A program made the translations under genes and the position numbers. A stretch of 64,000 nt of DNA from Burkholderiales bacterium (GTDB lineage: Bacteria > Pseudomonadota > Gammaproteobacteria > Burkholderiales > Burkholderiaceae_C): positions 124,001 to 188,000 of the forward strand of contig JADJDV010000005.1 in the NCBI GenBank assembly GCA_016702555.1, read 5' to 3'. This document shows, piece by piece, positions 1 to 8,911 of the stretch. Below the pieces are notes generated by a model. That model was not told the origin of the DNA, made no database searches, and was given only the letters and a program-made list of their open reading frames with translations. Within the stretch, counting starts at the first letter, position 1. Every line of letters starts with the position of its first letter.

Positions 1-358
1 GGTCGGCTTCGAGCCAGGTCTGGTTGAGCGTTTCCCACACCTCGGTGGTGAGCGCGCCGCGCACCGCGCGGGCGTTCTCGCGCGCGGCCTTCAGGCAGGC
101 CACGATGGACGCCGGGTTGTCCTCGTCCAGCGCCATGAAATCCATCACCGCCCGCGCCGCCACCTCGCCGTGGCGCTGCGTGTACGCGGGCAGCAGTTCG
201 CTGATCGACAGCACGCCGCGCCAGCCGAGCTGCGACACGGCCGCCGATTGCGGCAGCAGCGAGGTCTCGTAATGGACGTTGAGCATGCGCGCGGTGTTCT
301 CCGCGCGCTCGGTGTAGCGGGCCATCCAGAACAGGTGATCGGCGGTGCGCGAAAGCAT
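1..358 (-). CDS. alpha-E domain protein (N-terminal part; gene runs off the left edge)
   Basis: The visible 119 codons start MLSRTADHLFWMARYTERAEN, the usual opening of alpha-E (DUF403) proteins, which are all-helical partners of circularly permuted ATP-grasp enzymes. The ATG at 358 is 53 bases downstream of the stop of the ATP-grasp gene on the same strand, so the two are probably one operon. The family is predicted, not proven, to take part in ATP-dependent amide or peptide bond formation. The fused protein at 4498-7149 carries the same domain (EQLFWLGRYTERAEN) at its C-terminal half, which supports the call. The C-terminus lies outside the window. Confidence 0.9.
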   Translation of the reverse strand, partial: MLSRTADHLFWMARYTERAENTARMLNVHYETSLLPQSAAVSQLGWRGVLSISELLPAYTQRHGEVAARAVMDFMALDEDNPASIVACLKAARENARAVRGALTTEVWETLNQTWLEAD

Positions 359-411
359 GGGTCGGGGTGTCGGTTAACGAAGGCGGATGGGCGGCGCTGG
401 GCTTCGGTATT

Positions 412-1872
412 TCACTTTGAGTCGTCTTCCAGCACCCAGGTGTCCTTGGTGCCGCCGCCCTGCGAGGAGTTGACCACCAGCGAGCCCTCCTTCAGCGCCA
501 CCCGGGTCAGGCCGCCGGGCACCATGCGCACCTCGGTGCCCGACAGCACGAAGGGGCGCAGGTCGATGTGGCGCGGCGCGATGCCGCTGTCCACGTAGGT
601 CGGGCAGCTCGACAGGCTGAGCGTCGGCTGGGCAATGTAGTTGTCCGGCGCGGCCCGCAGCGCAGCGCGAAAACGCTCGACCTCGGCCCGCGTCGCCGCC
701 GGGCCCACCAGCATGCCGTAGCCGCCGGCGCCGTGCACCTCCTTCACCACCAGCTCCTCCAGATGCGCGAGCACATGGCCCAGGTCGTCGGGATCGCGGC
801 ACATGAAGGTCGGCACATTGTTCAGGATCGGCTTTTCGCCCAGGTAGAACTCGATCATCTTCGGCACGTAGGGATAGATCGACTTGTCGTCCGCCACGCC
901 GGTGCCGACGCCGTTGCAGATACCGACGTTGCCGGCGCGGCAGGCCGCCATCAGGCCGGCGCAGCCCAGCGTCGAGTCGGGCCGGAACACCTCGGGATCA
1001 AGAAAGTCGTCATCGACGCGCCGATAGATCACATCGACCCGCTGCGGCCCGCGCGTGGTGCGCATGTACACGAACTCGTCCTTGACGAACAAGTCCTGCC
1101 CCTCGACCAGCTCGATGCCCATCTGCTGCGCCAGGAAGGCGTGCTCGAAGTAGGCGCTGTTGTACATGCCCGGCGTCAGCACCACCACCGTCGGGTCGGC
1201 GGTCTTGCGCGGGCAGCTGGTGCGCAGCGTCTCCAGCAGCAGATCCGGGTAATGCGCCACCGGCGCCACCTGGTGCTCACGGAACAGATCCGGAAACAGC
1301 CGCATCATCATCTTGCGGTTTTCCAGCATGTAGCTGACGCCGCTGGGCACGCGCAGGTTGTCTTCCAGCACGTAGTAATCGCCGCCGCCCTGGGCGTTGC
1401 CGGCGCGCACCAGGTCGATGCCGGCGATGTGCGCGTAGACCTGGTTGGGCAGCGTCAGGCCCTGCATCACCGCCCGGTACTGGCTGTTGTTCAGCACCTG
1501 CTCGCTCGGCACCACGCCGGCGCGCAGGATCTCCTGCCCGTGGTAGACGTCGTGGATGAAATGATTGAGCGCGCTCACTCGCTGCACCAGGCCACGCTCC
1601 AGCAGCGCCCATTCGGCGGCGGGAATGATGCGCGGAATCAGGTCGAACGGGATCAGCCGCTCGGTGTCGTCGCCGTCGTCCGACTCGCCATAGACGGCGA
1701 AGGTGATGCCGACGCGGCGGAAGATGACCTCGGCCTCCTCGCGGCGCGCGCGCATGTGCTCGGCGCTCTGCCCGGCCAGCCACTGCGCGTAGCGCTGGTA
1801 GTGCGCGCGCGTGGGCACAGCTTCGGCGTCCGGCGCCGCGGCCACGGGGTACATCTCGTCGAACGGGTGCAT
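412..1872 (-). CDS. circularly permuted type 2 ATP-grasp protein
   Basis: This is a 486-residue protein of the circularly permuted ATP-grasp family (DUF404/DUF407), predicted amide- or peptide-forming ligases of unknown substrate. Visible family segments include GVSYMLENRKMMMRLFP, VLTPGMYNSAYFEHAFLA, VKEVHGAGGYGML and the C-terminal QGGGTKDTWVLED. I chose the ATG at 1872 (MHPFDEMYP) because AGGAG lies about 12 bases upstream; the frame stays open to 1980 but that extension would run toward comEC and has a hydrophobic, non-family sequence. It is followed 53 bases later by the alpha-E gene and lies 59 bases after comEC, all on the minus strand. The fused paralogue at 4498-7149 keeps the same domain order. 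Confidence 0.92.
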   Translation of the reverse strand: MHPFDEMYPVAAAPDAEAVPTRAHYQRYAQWLAGQSAEHMRARREEAEVIFRRVGITFAVYGESDDGDDTERLIPFDLIPRIIPAAEWALLERGLVQRVSALNHFIHDVYHGQEILRAGVVPSEQVLNNSQYRAVMQGLTLPNQVYAHIAGIDLVRAGNAQGGGDYYVLEDNLRVPSGVSYMLENRKMMMRLFPDLFREHQVAPVAHYPDLLLETLRTSCPRKTADPTVVVLTPGMYNSAYFEHAFLAQQMGIELVEGQDLFVKDEFVYMRTTRGPQRVDVIYRRVDDDFLDPEVFRPDSTLGCAGLMAACRAGNVGICNGVGTGVADDKSIYPYVPKMIEFYLGEKPILNNVPTFMCRDPDDLGHVLAHLEELVVKEVHGAGGYGMLVGPAATRAEVERFRAALRAAPDNYIAQPTLSLSSCPTYVDSGIAPRHIDLRPFVLSGTEVRMVPGGLTRVALKEGSLVVNSSQGGGTKDTWVLEDDSK

Positions 1873-1931
1873 GGCGACTGCTTTCTCCTCGGCAGACAGC
1901 ATAACAAGCCGAGTCACGGTCAGGATCAGGA

Positions 1932-4397
1932 TCAGGGTGCGAGATGGTGCCAGTAGCGCCGCGCGGTCTGGCGCTCGCAATGCACGGTGTCCGGCTGCGC
2001 GCTGCTCCAGCGCATGGCGCCACAGCGCGGTGAATCGACCAGGCGCACGCCGCGCGCCTGGTAGCGCGCCACCACCTCGGGCGCCGGGTGGCCGAAACGG
2101 TTGCGGTAGCCCGACTGGATCAGCGCCAGCCGCGGTTGCACCGCGTCCAGCAAGGCCGGCGAGGATGAACTGCGGCTGCCATGGTGCGGCGCCAGCAGCA
2201 CGTCGGCACGCAGGTCATGGTGCCGCGCGGCCAGGGCCCGCTCCTGCGCGGTGCCAATGTCGCCCGGCAGCAGCGCCGCCACGCCATGAGGCGCACGCAC
2301 GCGCAGCACGCAGCTGAGGGCGTTGGCGTCGCGCGCCGCCGCATAGTCGGCCGCCAGCGGATGCAGCAGCTCGAAGTGCACGCCGTCCCACTGCCAGCGC
2401 TGGCCAGCCTGGCAGCGCATGGCGGTGCGCTCGGCCTGCAGCATATGGCCCTCCTCGATCGACGACAGCAGCGCCGCGCCCCGCTGCACCGCCATCACCG
2501 CGCTGGCGCCGCCGGCGTGGTCGCTGTCGCGGTGGCTCAGCAACAGCACGTCGAGCCGCTCGCCCAGCGCGCGCAGCAGCGGCACCAGCACGCGCTGGCC
2601 GGCGTCGCTCTCGCTCGAATAGCTCGGCCCGGCGTCGTACAGCAGCGTGCGCGCGGCGGTGCGCACGATCACCCCGCTGCCCTGGCCGACGTCGGCGGCG
2701 ATCAGCTCGAACTGCCCCGGTGCCGGGCGCGGCGGCTGCCACAGCAGCAGCGGCAACGCCAGCGGCAGGCCCGCCAGGCGCCAGGCCCAGGGCCAGCGCA
2801 ACGCCAGCAGCAGACCGCCGGCCACGGCGGCCACGCCCAGCCCAAGCGGCGCCGCCGCCATCGACACGCTGGCGCCCGGCCAGTCCGCCAGCCAGCCCAA
2901 GGCGCCCAGCAGCGGCGCCAGCGCCCAGGCCGCCAGCTGCCACAGTGGCGACCAGAGCACCCCCAGCAGCGCCAGCGGCGTGATCACCACGGTGACCCAG
3001 GGAATCGCCAGCAGGTTGGCCAGCAGGCCGACCATCGAGGCCTGGCCGAACAGCAGCAGCGTCAGCGGTGTCAGCGCCAGCGTGATCACCGCTTGCTCGC
3101 GCAACAGGCCCAACGCCTGGGCGCGCAAGGCCCGGCCGTCCGCCTCATCGATCCTGGAGCCGCTGGCAAACAGCACGCCGACGGCGACGAAACTGAGCCA
3201 GAACCCGGCCTGCAGCAAGGCCCACGGATCGGCCAGCAGCACCAGTGCGCACGCCAGCAGCCAGGCCATCCACCAGGGCCAGCGCAGGCCGCTCAGCTTG
3301 AGCGCCACCAGCGTCGTCAGCATCAGCACCGTGCGCTGCGCCGGCACGCCCCAGCCGCTGAACAGAGCGTAGCCGCCGGCCAGCAGCACGCCGCCGATCA
3401 GCGCCGCGTGCGGCGCCGGCAGCGCCAGGCAGGGATTGCGGCGCGCCGGCCAGCGCCAGCGCGCGGCGCGCCGCCACAGGGCGCCCACCAGCGCCACCGC
3501 CAGCCAGGCGAACATGGTGATGTGCAGGCCCGAGATGCTCATCAGGTGCGCCACGCCGGTGACGCGAAACAGGTCCCAGTCGGCGCGCTCGATCGCGTTC
3601 TGGTCGCCCGTGACCAGCGCCGCGACGATGCCGGCGCGGCGCCGCGCATCGGCATCGCCGGCCCTGGCGTGGGCCAGGATGGCATCGCGCACGGCCTGGC
3701 GCAGGCGCTCGACCGGGTAGCCCGCGCGCTCAGCCAGGCGCTCCGGCGACGCCTCGCGCGCACCGGTGCGCAGGTAGCCGGTGGCGCGCACGCCGTGCTC
3801 CCACAGCCACAGCTCGTAGTCGAAGCCATGCGGGTTCAGGTTGCCGTGCGCCGCCTTCAGCCGCGCCGTGACACGCCAGCGGTCGCCCGCCCGCAATTCC
3901 GGCGTCGGTGACCACTCGGCGTCGCCGCGCTCAGTACCCCAGCCCGGCCGGTACCAGCCCAGTTGCAACTGGCGCGGCACCGATACCGCGGCGCCCTCCA
4001 GGCGCGCGGACTCAACCTCGAAGCCAAGGCGCCAGCCGGCCTCGCTGCGCTGCGGCATGCGGCTGATCAGGCCCGTGAGCTCCAGATCGCGTCCTTCCAG
4101 CGCCGTATCCAACACCTGAGCTTGCAGAGCACCGGCGCGCAGTCCGACGCTGGCAAACGCCGCGCAGGCGCCAGCCAGCAGGCAGGCGAGCGCGCGTGGC
4201 GCACCACCAAAGCGCGCCCCGCCCCAGCCCACCAGCAGCGCCAGCGCGCCCATCGCCCAGTAAACGCCCGCACCCCAGAGCGCCGGTTGCTGCAACTGGC
4301 ACGCCGTGCCCAGCACCCAGCCGGCCAGCAGTGCCAGCAAGACCCAGCCGGCCTGGCGCGGCCGGTGTGGTGCGGAGAAAGTGGCTGACTGGCTCAT
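1932..4397 (-). CDS. comEC: DNA internalization competence protein ComEC/Rec2
   Basis: A polytopic inner-membrane protein of about 821 residues, predicted to form the channel that takes single-stranded DNA into the cytoplasm during natural transformation. It has the expected order: N-terminal hydrophobic segments and a DUF4131-like region (residues ~1-200), a central Competence domain with GVAHLMSISGLHITMFAWL and many membrane helices, and a C-terminal metallo-beta-lactamase-like domain with the metal motif LLLSHRDSDHAGG near residue 620 and LLAPHHGSRSSSS near the end. The start is the ATG at 4397 (MSQSATFS); the frame also offers a TTG three codons upstream. It is divergent from the fused ATP-grasp gene. 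The type IV pilin genes at 52.2-57.1 kb belong to the same DNA-uptake process. Confidence 0.95.
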   Translation of the reverse strand: MSQSATFSAPHRPRQAGWVLLALLAGWVLGTACQLQQPALWGAGVYWAMGALALLVGWGGARFGGAPRALACLLAGACAAFASVGLRAGALQAQVLDTALEGRDLELTGLISRMPQRSEAGWRLGFEVESARLEGAAVSVPRQLQLGWYRPGWGTERGDAEWSPTPELRAGDRWRVTARLKAAHGNLNPHGFDYELWLWEHGVRATGYLRTGAREASPERLAERAGYPVERLRQAVRDAILAHARAGDADARRRAGIVAALVTGDQNAIERADWDLFRVTGVAHLMSISGLHITMFAWLAVALVGALWRRAARWRWPARRNPCLALPAPHAALIGGVLLAGGYALFSGWGVPAQRTVLMLTTLVALKLSGLRWPWWMAWLLACALVLLADPWALLQAGFWLSFVAVGVLFASGSRIDEADGRALRAQALGLLREQAVITLALTPLTLLLFGQASMVGLLANLLAIPWVTVVITPLALLGVLWSPLWQLAAWALAPLLGALGWLADWPGASVSMAAAPLGLGVAAVAGGLLLALRWPWAWRLAGLPLALPLLLWQPPRPAPGQFELIAADVGQGSGVIVRTAARTLLYDAGPSYSSESDAGQRVLVPLLRALGERLDVLLLSHRDSDHAGGASAVMAVQRGAALLSSIEEGHMLQAERTAMRCQAGQRWQWDGVHFELLHPLAADYAAARDANALSCVLRVRAPHGVAALLPGDIGTAQERALAARHHDLRADVLLAPHHGSRSSSSPALLDAVQPRLALIQSGYRNRFGHPAPEVVARYQARGVRLVDSPRCGAMRWSSAQPDTVHCERQTARRYWHHLAP

Positions 4398-4497
4398 GCG
4401 CCCCAAAAGTCCATGCGGCGTCGTGTCATTCGGCCACCATTGTCCGAACGTCGGCGTGGCGGGCCGTCCATTCCTTGAGGGTCAGCCGCCGACACCG

Positions 4498-7149
4498 GTG
4501 CGACAATGGTCCGCAGGCAGTGTTTCCCATGAGCCGGTTTTGCAGCATCCCCTGAACGCCTCCGCAGCGGCGCGCCCTGGCGCGGCGCTCGCCGACGACG
4601 AGCATTTCGACGAGCTGAGCGGCCGCGCCGGCCAGTCCGACGAGCGGATCATCACCCGCCCACTCAGCGACGGCGCTGCGCTGACACCCGCCTGGCGCAG
4701 CTTCTTCGCGCATCTGGGCGAGGCCGGCTGGCACGACCTGGAACGCCGCGCCACCGCACTGCAGCGCCATCTGCGCGACAACGGCGTCACCTACAACATC
4801 TACGCCGACGAGGCGCGGCTGCAGCGCCCCTGGCCCCTGGACCTGTTTCCGCTGCTGGTGTCGGCCGCCGACTGGGCGCTCATCGAGGCCGGCGTGCTGC
4901 AGCGCGCGCGCCTGCTCGAAGCCGCCATGCGCGATCTGTACGGCGAGCGCCGGCTGCTCAAGGACGGCCTGATCCCGGCCGCGCTGGTGCAGGGCCACCC
5001 CGACTACCTGCGCGCCATGCACGGCGTGCCGGCGGTGGGCGGCCAGCACCTGCACATCCTCGCCTTCGATCTGGCGCGCGATGCCGGCGGCAGCTGGTGG
5101 GTGGTGTCGCAGCGCACGCAGGCGCCCTCGGGCCTGGGCTACCTGCTGGAGAACCGGCTGGCGGTCTCGGCGCAGTTTCCCGAAGCCTTCGAGGCCATGG
5201 GCGTGCGCCGCCTGGCGGCCACCTACCGCCGCTTCATCGAAGGCCTGAAAGCGCAGGCGCCGGGTGGCGCCGACGCGCACATCGCCTTGCTGACACCCGG
5301 CCCGTTCCATGAGACTTATTTCGAGCAGTCCTACCTGGCGCGCTACCTCGGCGTGACGCTGGTGGAAGGCAGCGACCTCACGGTACGCGGCGAACGCCTG
5401 TTCCTGAAGACCTTGCACGGGCTGCGGCCGGTGCATGGGCTGATCAAGCGCGTCGACGACGCCTGGCTGGACCCGCTGGAGATGCGGCCCGAATCCCGGC
5501 TGGGCGTGCCCGGCCTGCTGCAGGCGGTGCGCGCCGGCCATGTGCTGGTGGCCAACGCGCCCGGCGCGGGCTTTCTGGAATCGAGCGCGCTGCTTGGCTT
5601 CCTGCCCGCCCTGTCGCGCGAGTTGCTGGGCGAGCCGCTGCGCCTGCCGGCGCTGCACACCTGGTGGTGCGGCGAGCCGGCCGCGCTGCACGAAGTGCTG
5701 CCGCAGCTGGCGCGCTGCGTCATCAAGCCGACCTACCCCTGGTCCACCAGCCGCGGCACTTTCGGCCCCGGCGTCGGCCCGCTGATGAGCCCGGACGTGC
5801 TCGCCTCCTGGGCCGACAGCATCCGCCAGCGGCCCGAGGAACACACGGTGCAGGCCTACCTCCCGCCCGCGCGCCTGCCGACCTGGGGCCGGCACGACGG
5901 CGCCGTCGCCGTGCTGGCGCGCCCCACCATGCTGCGCGTGTTCGTGCTGTCCGACGGTCGCGGCGGCTGGCAGGTGCTGCCCGGCGGCATGACGCGCCTG
6001 GTCAGCGAAAGCGCCGGTCTGGCCACCATGGCGCTGGGCGGCAGCAGCGCCGACACCTGGGTGCTGGGCGACGGCGCGCACGCCGCCGAGCCGGAGTTCG
6101 ACAGCAGTTCGCTGGTCGCCATCACGCCGGCCGACACCGCGCTGGTGCGGCGCCAGCGGCTGGTGACCAGCCGCGCCGCCGAGCAGTTGTTCTGGCTCGG
6201 CCGCTACACCGAGCGCGCCGAGAACGACGTGCGCCTGGCCCGCATCGTGCTGAACGCGCTGCACGGCGAAGAAGAGCCCTCGCACGCGCTGCTGATGTGG
6301 CTGGGCCAGCTGGCCGTGGCCACCGGCCTGGTGCCGCCAACGGCACCGGCGCCGCTGCAGGACCACGCCGGCTTCGAGCAGGCGCTGCTGAGCGCGCTGG
6401 CCGACCCCGACGACCGCCACGGCGGCCTGGGCGACAGCCTGCAGCGGCTGCGCGGCACCGCCGCTGCGCTGCGCGAACGCCTGTCGCCCGAGCACTGGGG
6501 CTTCATCAAGCTGGCCGACGAGCGCTTCCGGCAGCCCCGCCCGCCCGGCGCCAGCGCCGCCGCCGAGGCCGCGCGTGCGCTGGCCGATCTGTCGCGCACC
6601 CTGGCCGCGATCACCGGCGCGCAGCAGGACCGCATGTGGCGCGACGACGGCTGGCACCTGCTGACGGCCGGCCGGCAGATCGAGCGCCTGCTGCACCTGT
6701 CCGATGCGCTGTCGCGCGGCTTCTACACCAATGCCGTGCACGACGCCGCCGGCTACGGCGTGGTGCTGGAGCTGTTCGACAGCACCATCTCGTTTCACGC
6801 CCGCCACCAGCGCAGCCGCTCGGCCGCCGCGCTGATCGAGCACGTGGTGCTGAACCAGCAGAACCCGCGCTCGCTCGGCTGGGTGGTGCAGACCCTCAAC
6901 CAGCAGCTGGCGCACCTGCAACCCGCCGACGCGCCGGGCCAGGACGACCTGTCGCAGCGCCTGCACTGCCCCGCGGGCGATGATCTGCCGCAGCTGTGCG
7001 AAGCCGACGCCCGTGGCGACTTCATCCATCTTCAGACACGGCTGGCCGAACTGGCGGCCACCGCCGCCCGGCTCTCGGACGACATCGGCGAGCGCCACTT
7101 CAGCCACACCGACGACGTCAGCCGGAGCCTGGGGGCTAGGGCCTGTTAA
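4498..7149 (+). CDS. fused circularly permuted ATP-grasp / alpha-E protein
   Basis: One long frame joins an ATP-grasp half (VTYNIYADEARLQRPWPLDL, GLGYLLENRLAVSAQFP, ALLTPGPFHETYFEQSYLAR, GGSSADTWVLGD) to an alpha-E half beginning around AAEQLFWLGRYTERAEND. It combines in one polypeptide the two activities that the genes at 412-1872 and 1-358 carry separately. The start is uncertain: the frame is open from 4306, but 4306-4397 is the comEC N-terminus on the other strand. I chose GTG 4498 (883 residues); TTG 4540 is an alternative, and neither has a clear Shine-Dalgarno. The C-terminal residues and stop codon (TAA 7147-7149) come from the terminal inverted repeat of the element at 7137-7406, so the native end may have been slightly altered. 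The neighbour downstream is a transglutaminase-like gene, the usual partner. Confidence 0.88.
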   Translation: MRQWSAGSVSHEPVLQHPLNASAAARPGAALADDEHFDELSGRAGQSDERIITRPLSDGAALTPAWRSFFAHLGEAGWHDLERRATALQRHLRDNGVTYNIYADEARLQRPWPLDLFPLLVSAADWALIEAGVLQRARLLEAAMRDLYGERRLLKDGLIPAALVQGHPDYLRAMHGVPAVGGQHLHILAFDLARDAGGSWWVVSQRTQAPSGLGYLLENRLAVSAQFPEAFEAMGVRRLAATYRRFIEGLKAQAPGGADAHIALLTPGPFHETYFEQSYLARYLGVTLVEGSDLTVRGERLFLKTLHGLRPVHGLIKRVDDAWLDPLEMRPESRLGVPGLLQAVRAGHVLVANAPGAGFLESSALLGFLPALSRELLGEPLRLPALHTWWCGEPAALHEVLPQLARCVIKPTYPWSTSRGTFGPGVGPLMSPDVLASWADSIRQRPEEHTVQAYLPPARLPTWGRHDGAVAVLARPTMLRVFVLSDGRGGWQVLPGGMTRLVSESAGLATMALGGSSADTWVLGDGAHAAEPEFDSSSLVAITPADTALVRRQRLVTSRAAEQLFWLGRYTERAENDVRLARIVLNALHGEEEPSHALLMWLGQLAVATGLVPPTAPAPLQDHAGFEQALLSALADPDDRHGGLGDSLQRLRGTAAALRERLSPEHWGFIKLADERFRQPRPPGASAAAEAARALADLSRTLAAITGAQQDRMWRDDGWHLLTAGRQIERLLHLSDALSRGFYTNAVHDAAGYGVVLELFDSTISFHARHQRSRSAAALIEHVVLNQQNPRSLGWVVQTLNQQLAHLQPADAPGQDDLSQRLHCPAGDDLPQLCEADARGDFIHLQTRLAELAATAARLSDDIGERHFSHTDDVSRSLGARAC

Positions 7150-7406
7150 CGCTATTCTTGGCCATGCGTTGCGAGACAAAAAGGCCACTCGCCAAGGCGC
7201 CAGCCACCGCCAAGGTAGGCACCTTGGCAAGGATGGCAGCGCCGGCGATGGCCTTTTTGATCGCAACCCGCAGGGAACATGCTTAAGAAACCGCCACTCG
7301 TCGTTGCACTCCTAGCCCAGACGCCCGGTCTGGGCGTCGTCCTGCGCCTAGATTGGCGGTTTCTTAAGCATGTTCGCATCGCCAAGAATAGCGTTAACAG
7401 GCCCTA
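7137..7406. mobile_element. structured MITE-like element with 24-bp perfect terminal inverted repeats and TA flanks
   Basis: Bases 7139-7162 (starting GGGCCTGTTAACGC) are repeated exactly in inverse orientation at 7381-7404. Both ends are bordered by TA (7137-7138 and 7405-7406), as expected for a TA target duplication; counting the TA, the palindrome is 26 bp per arm. The interior is almost wholly two long hairpins. Hairpin 1 spans 7168-7267, with arms 7168-7187 and 7249-7267 (shared core AAAAAGGCCA), continuing with small bulges to a perfect 8-bp inner stem 7209-7216/7221-7228. Hairpin 2 has a perfect 22-bp stem 7275-7296/7354-7375, enclosing a smaller hairpin at 7315-7335. No credible protein is encoded. 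It supplies the stop codon of the upstream gene and ends 7 bases before the next start codon. It resembles in layout, not in sequence, Neisseria Correia elements. No second copy was seen in this window. Confidence 0.85.
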
Positions 7407-7413
7407 AGCAGAC

Positions 7414-8343
7414 ATGCGGCTGCGCATCACGCACGACACCTGCTACCGCTACGCGCCCGCAGTGCGCGCCGCGCTGCATCTGGCCTACCTGACGCCGCCG
7501 CACACGCGGCGCCAACGCCGCCTGGACGCACGGCTGGACATCCAACCCACGCCGACCACGCTGACGCACACGCTCGACATCTACGGCAACCCGCGCAGTT
7601 TCTTCGAGATCGCCGGCGCCCACGATGAGTTGCGCGTGCGCGCCAGCAGCCTGATCGACACGCAGGCGCCCGATCTGGCCGACAGCGTCATCACCTGGGA
7701 GCAGGTGCGCGATGGCTTCGTCTACCACGCTGGCGCCGCCTGGCACCCGGCGGCCGAGTTCATCTACCCGTCGGTCCACGTGCATCCGGGCGCGCCCTTC
7801 GCGGATTACGCACAACCCTCGTTCACGCCCGGACGGCCGCTGCTCGACGCCGCGCGCGAACTGATGCGGCGTGTACACCAGGACTTCGAATACGCCAGCG
7901 CCAGCACCGACATCGCCACCCCCGCCACCACCGTGATGGCGCAGCGCCGCGGCGTCTGCCAGGACTTCGCCCACGTGATGCTGGCCTGCCTGCGCTCGCT
8001 CGGCCTGCCGGCGCGCTACGTGTCGGGCTACTTGCTGACCGAGCCGCCGCTTGGCCAGCCGCGCCTGGTCGGCAGCGACGCCTCGCACGCCTGGGTGTCG
8101 GTGTTTCTGCCCGATCTGGCGGCGCGCGCCCGCGGCCATGGCTGGTACGACCTCGACCCCACCAACGCGCGCGACGGCTGGAGCACACCCGGGGAGGATT
8201 TCGTGCGCCTGGCGGTCGGGCGCGACTACGCCGACATCTCGCCGCTGCGCGGCGTGGTGCAGGGCTCGGGCGAGCACCGGCTGAGCGTGGGCGTGACGGT
8301 GGAGCCCTGCGACGCGCCGATGCTTCCCGACCTGTCGGCGTAA
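7414..8343 (+). CDS. transglutaminase-like family protein
   Basis: A 309-residue protein with the bacterial transglutaminase-like N-terminal beta domain (MRLRITHDTCYRYAPAV) followed by a transglutaminase/cysteine-protease core. The triad is visible: Cys182 in RRGVCQDFAHVML, His225 in ASHAWVSVFLP, and Asp near 246-248 in WYDLDPTN. Such genes typically follow ATP-grasp/alpha-E genes and are predicted peptidases or amidases acting with them. Here the start codon lies just after the inverted-repeat element at 7137-7406, with no clear Shine-Dalgarno, so expression may depend on transcription through the element. Substrate unknown. Confidence 0.93.
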   Translation: MRLRITHDTCYRYAPAVRAALHLAYLTPPHTRRQRRLDARLDIQPTPTTLTHTLDIYGNPRSFFEIAGAHDELRVRASSLIDTQAPDLADSVITWEQVRDGFVYHAGAAWHPAAEFIYPSVHVHPGAPFADYAQPSFTPGRPLLDAARELMRRVHQDFEYASASTDIATPATTVMAQRRGVCQDFAHVMLACLRSLGLPARYVSGYLLTEPPLGQPRLVGSDASHAWVSVFLPDLAARARGHGWYDLDPTNARDGWSTPGEDFVRLAVGRDYADISPLRGVVQGSGEHRLSVGVTVEPCDAPMLPDLSA

Positions 8344-8433
8344 CAGCCAAGCGGCACGGGCTCGGGTTACAGTCGTTTCGTCGTCCGCGCCGCATCAGCG
8401 GCAAGATCCATCCGCCATTCACAAGGAGCACCC

Positions 8434-8889
8434 ATGACCCCACAGGAAAAACTGCAGCAACTCGGCATCACCCTGCCCCCAGTCAGCGCGCCGGCCGCCG
8501 CCTACGTGCCCTTCGTGCGCAGCGGCAAGCTGGTGTTCCTGTCGGGCCACATCGCGCGCAAGGAGGGCAAGCCCTGGGTCGGCCAGCTCGGCAAGCAGAT
8601 CACCACCGAAGACGGAAAGCAGGCCGCGCGCGCCGTCGCCATCGACCTGATGGGCACGCTGCAGGCCGCCGTGGGCGACCTGGGCAAGGTCAAGCGCATC
8701 GTCAAGGTGATGAGCCTGGTCAACAGCACGCCCGACTTCACCGAACAGCACCTGGTCACCAATGGCTGCTCCGAACTGCTGGGCGAGGTGTTCGGCGAGC
8801 GCGGCGCGCACGCGCGCAGCGCCTTCGGCGTGGCGCAGATTCCGCTGGGCGCCTGTGTCGAGATCGAGTTGATCGCAGAAGTCGACTGA
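8434..8889 (+). CDS. RidA family protein (YjgF/YER057c/UK114)
   Basis: A 151-residue cytosolic protein of the Rid superfamily, with VPFVRSGKLVFLSGHIARKEG at the N-terminus and the family-typical C-terminal stretch ARSAFGVAQIPLGACVEIELIAEVD. The Arg in HARSAFGV matches the position of the Arg that Rid proteins use to bind imine or enamine carboxylates, so reactive-imine deaminase activity is possible. It is longer than canonical RidA (about 130 residues) and belongs to the YjgF-like subgroup whose substrate is usually not known. AAGGAG lies 7 bases before the ATG. It is convergent with the MFS gene, with a perfect hairpin between the two stops. Confidence 0.92.
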   Translation: MTPQEKLQQLGITLPPVSAPAAAYVPFVRSGKLVFLSGHIARKEGKPWVGQLGKQITTEDGKQAARAVAIDLMGTLQAAVGDLGKVKRIVKVMSLVNSTPDFTEQHLVTNGCSELLGEVFGERGAHARSAFGVAQIPLGACVEIELIAEVD

Positions 8890-8910
8890 GGCGGCGCGGC
8901 ACGCGCCGCC
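8890..8910. terminator. hairpin between convergent ridA-like and MFS genes
   Basis: GGCGGCGCG (8890-8898) pairs perfectly with 8902-8910 across a 3-base loop. It fills the 22-base gap between two convergent stop codons, so it could end transcription from both sides. There is no T-run, so intrinsic termination is only inferred. Confidence 0.5.
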
Positions 8911-8911
8911 G

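Noticed and set aside
4426..7266. A 946-codon minus-strand frame opposite the ATP-grasp/alpha-E fusion
   Set aside because: Composition is shadow-like and the plus strand carries family motifs throughout.
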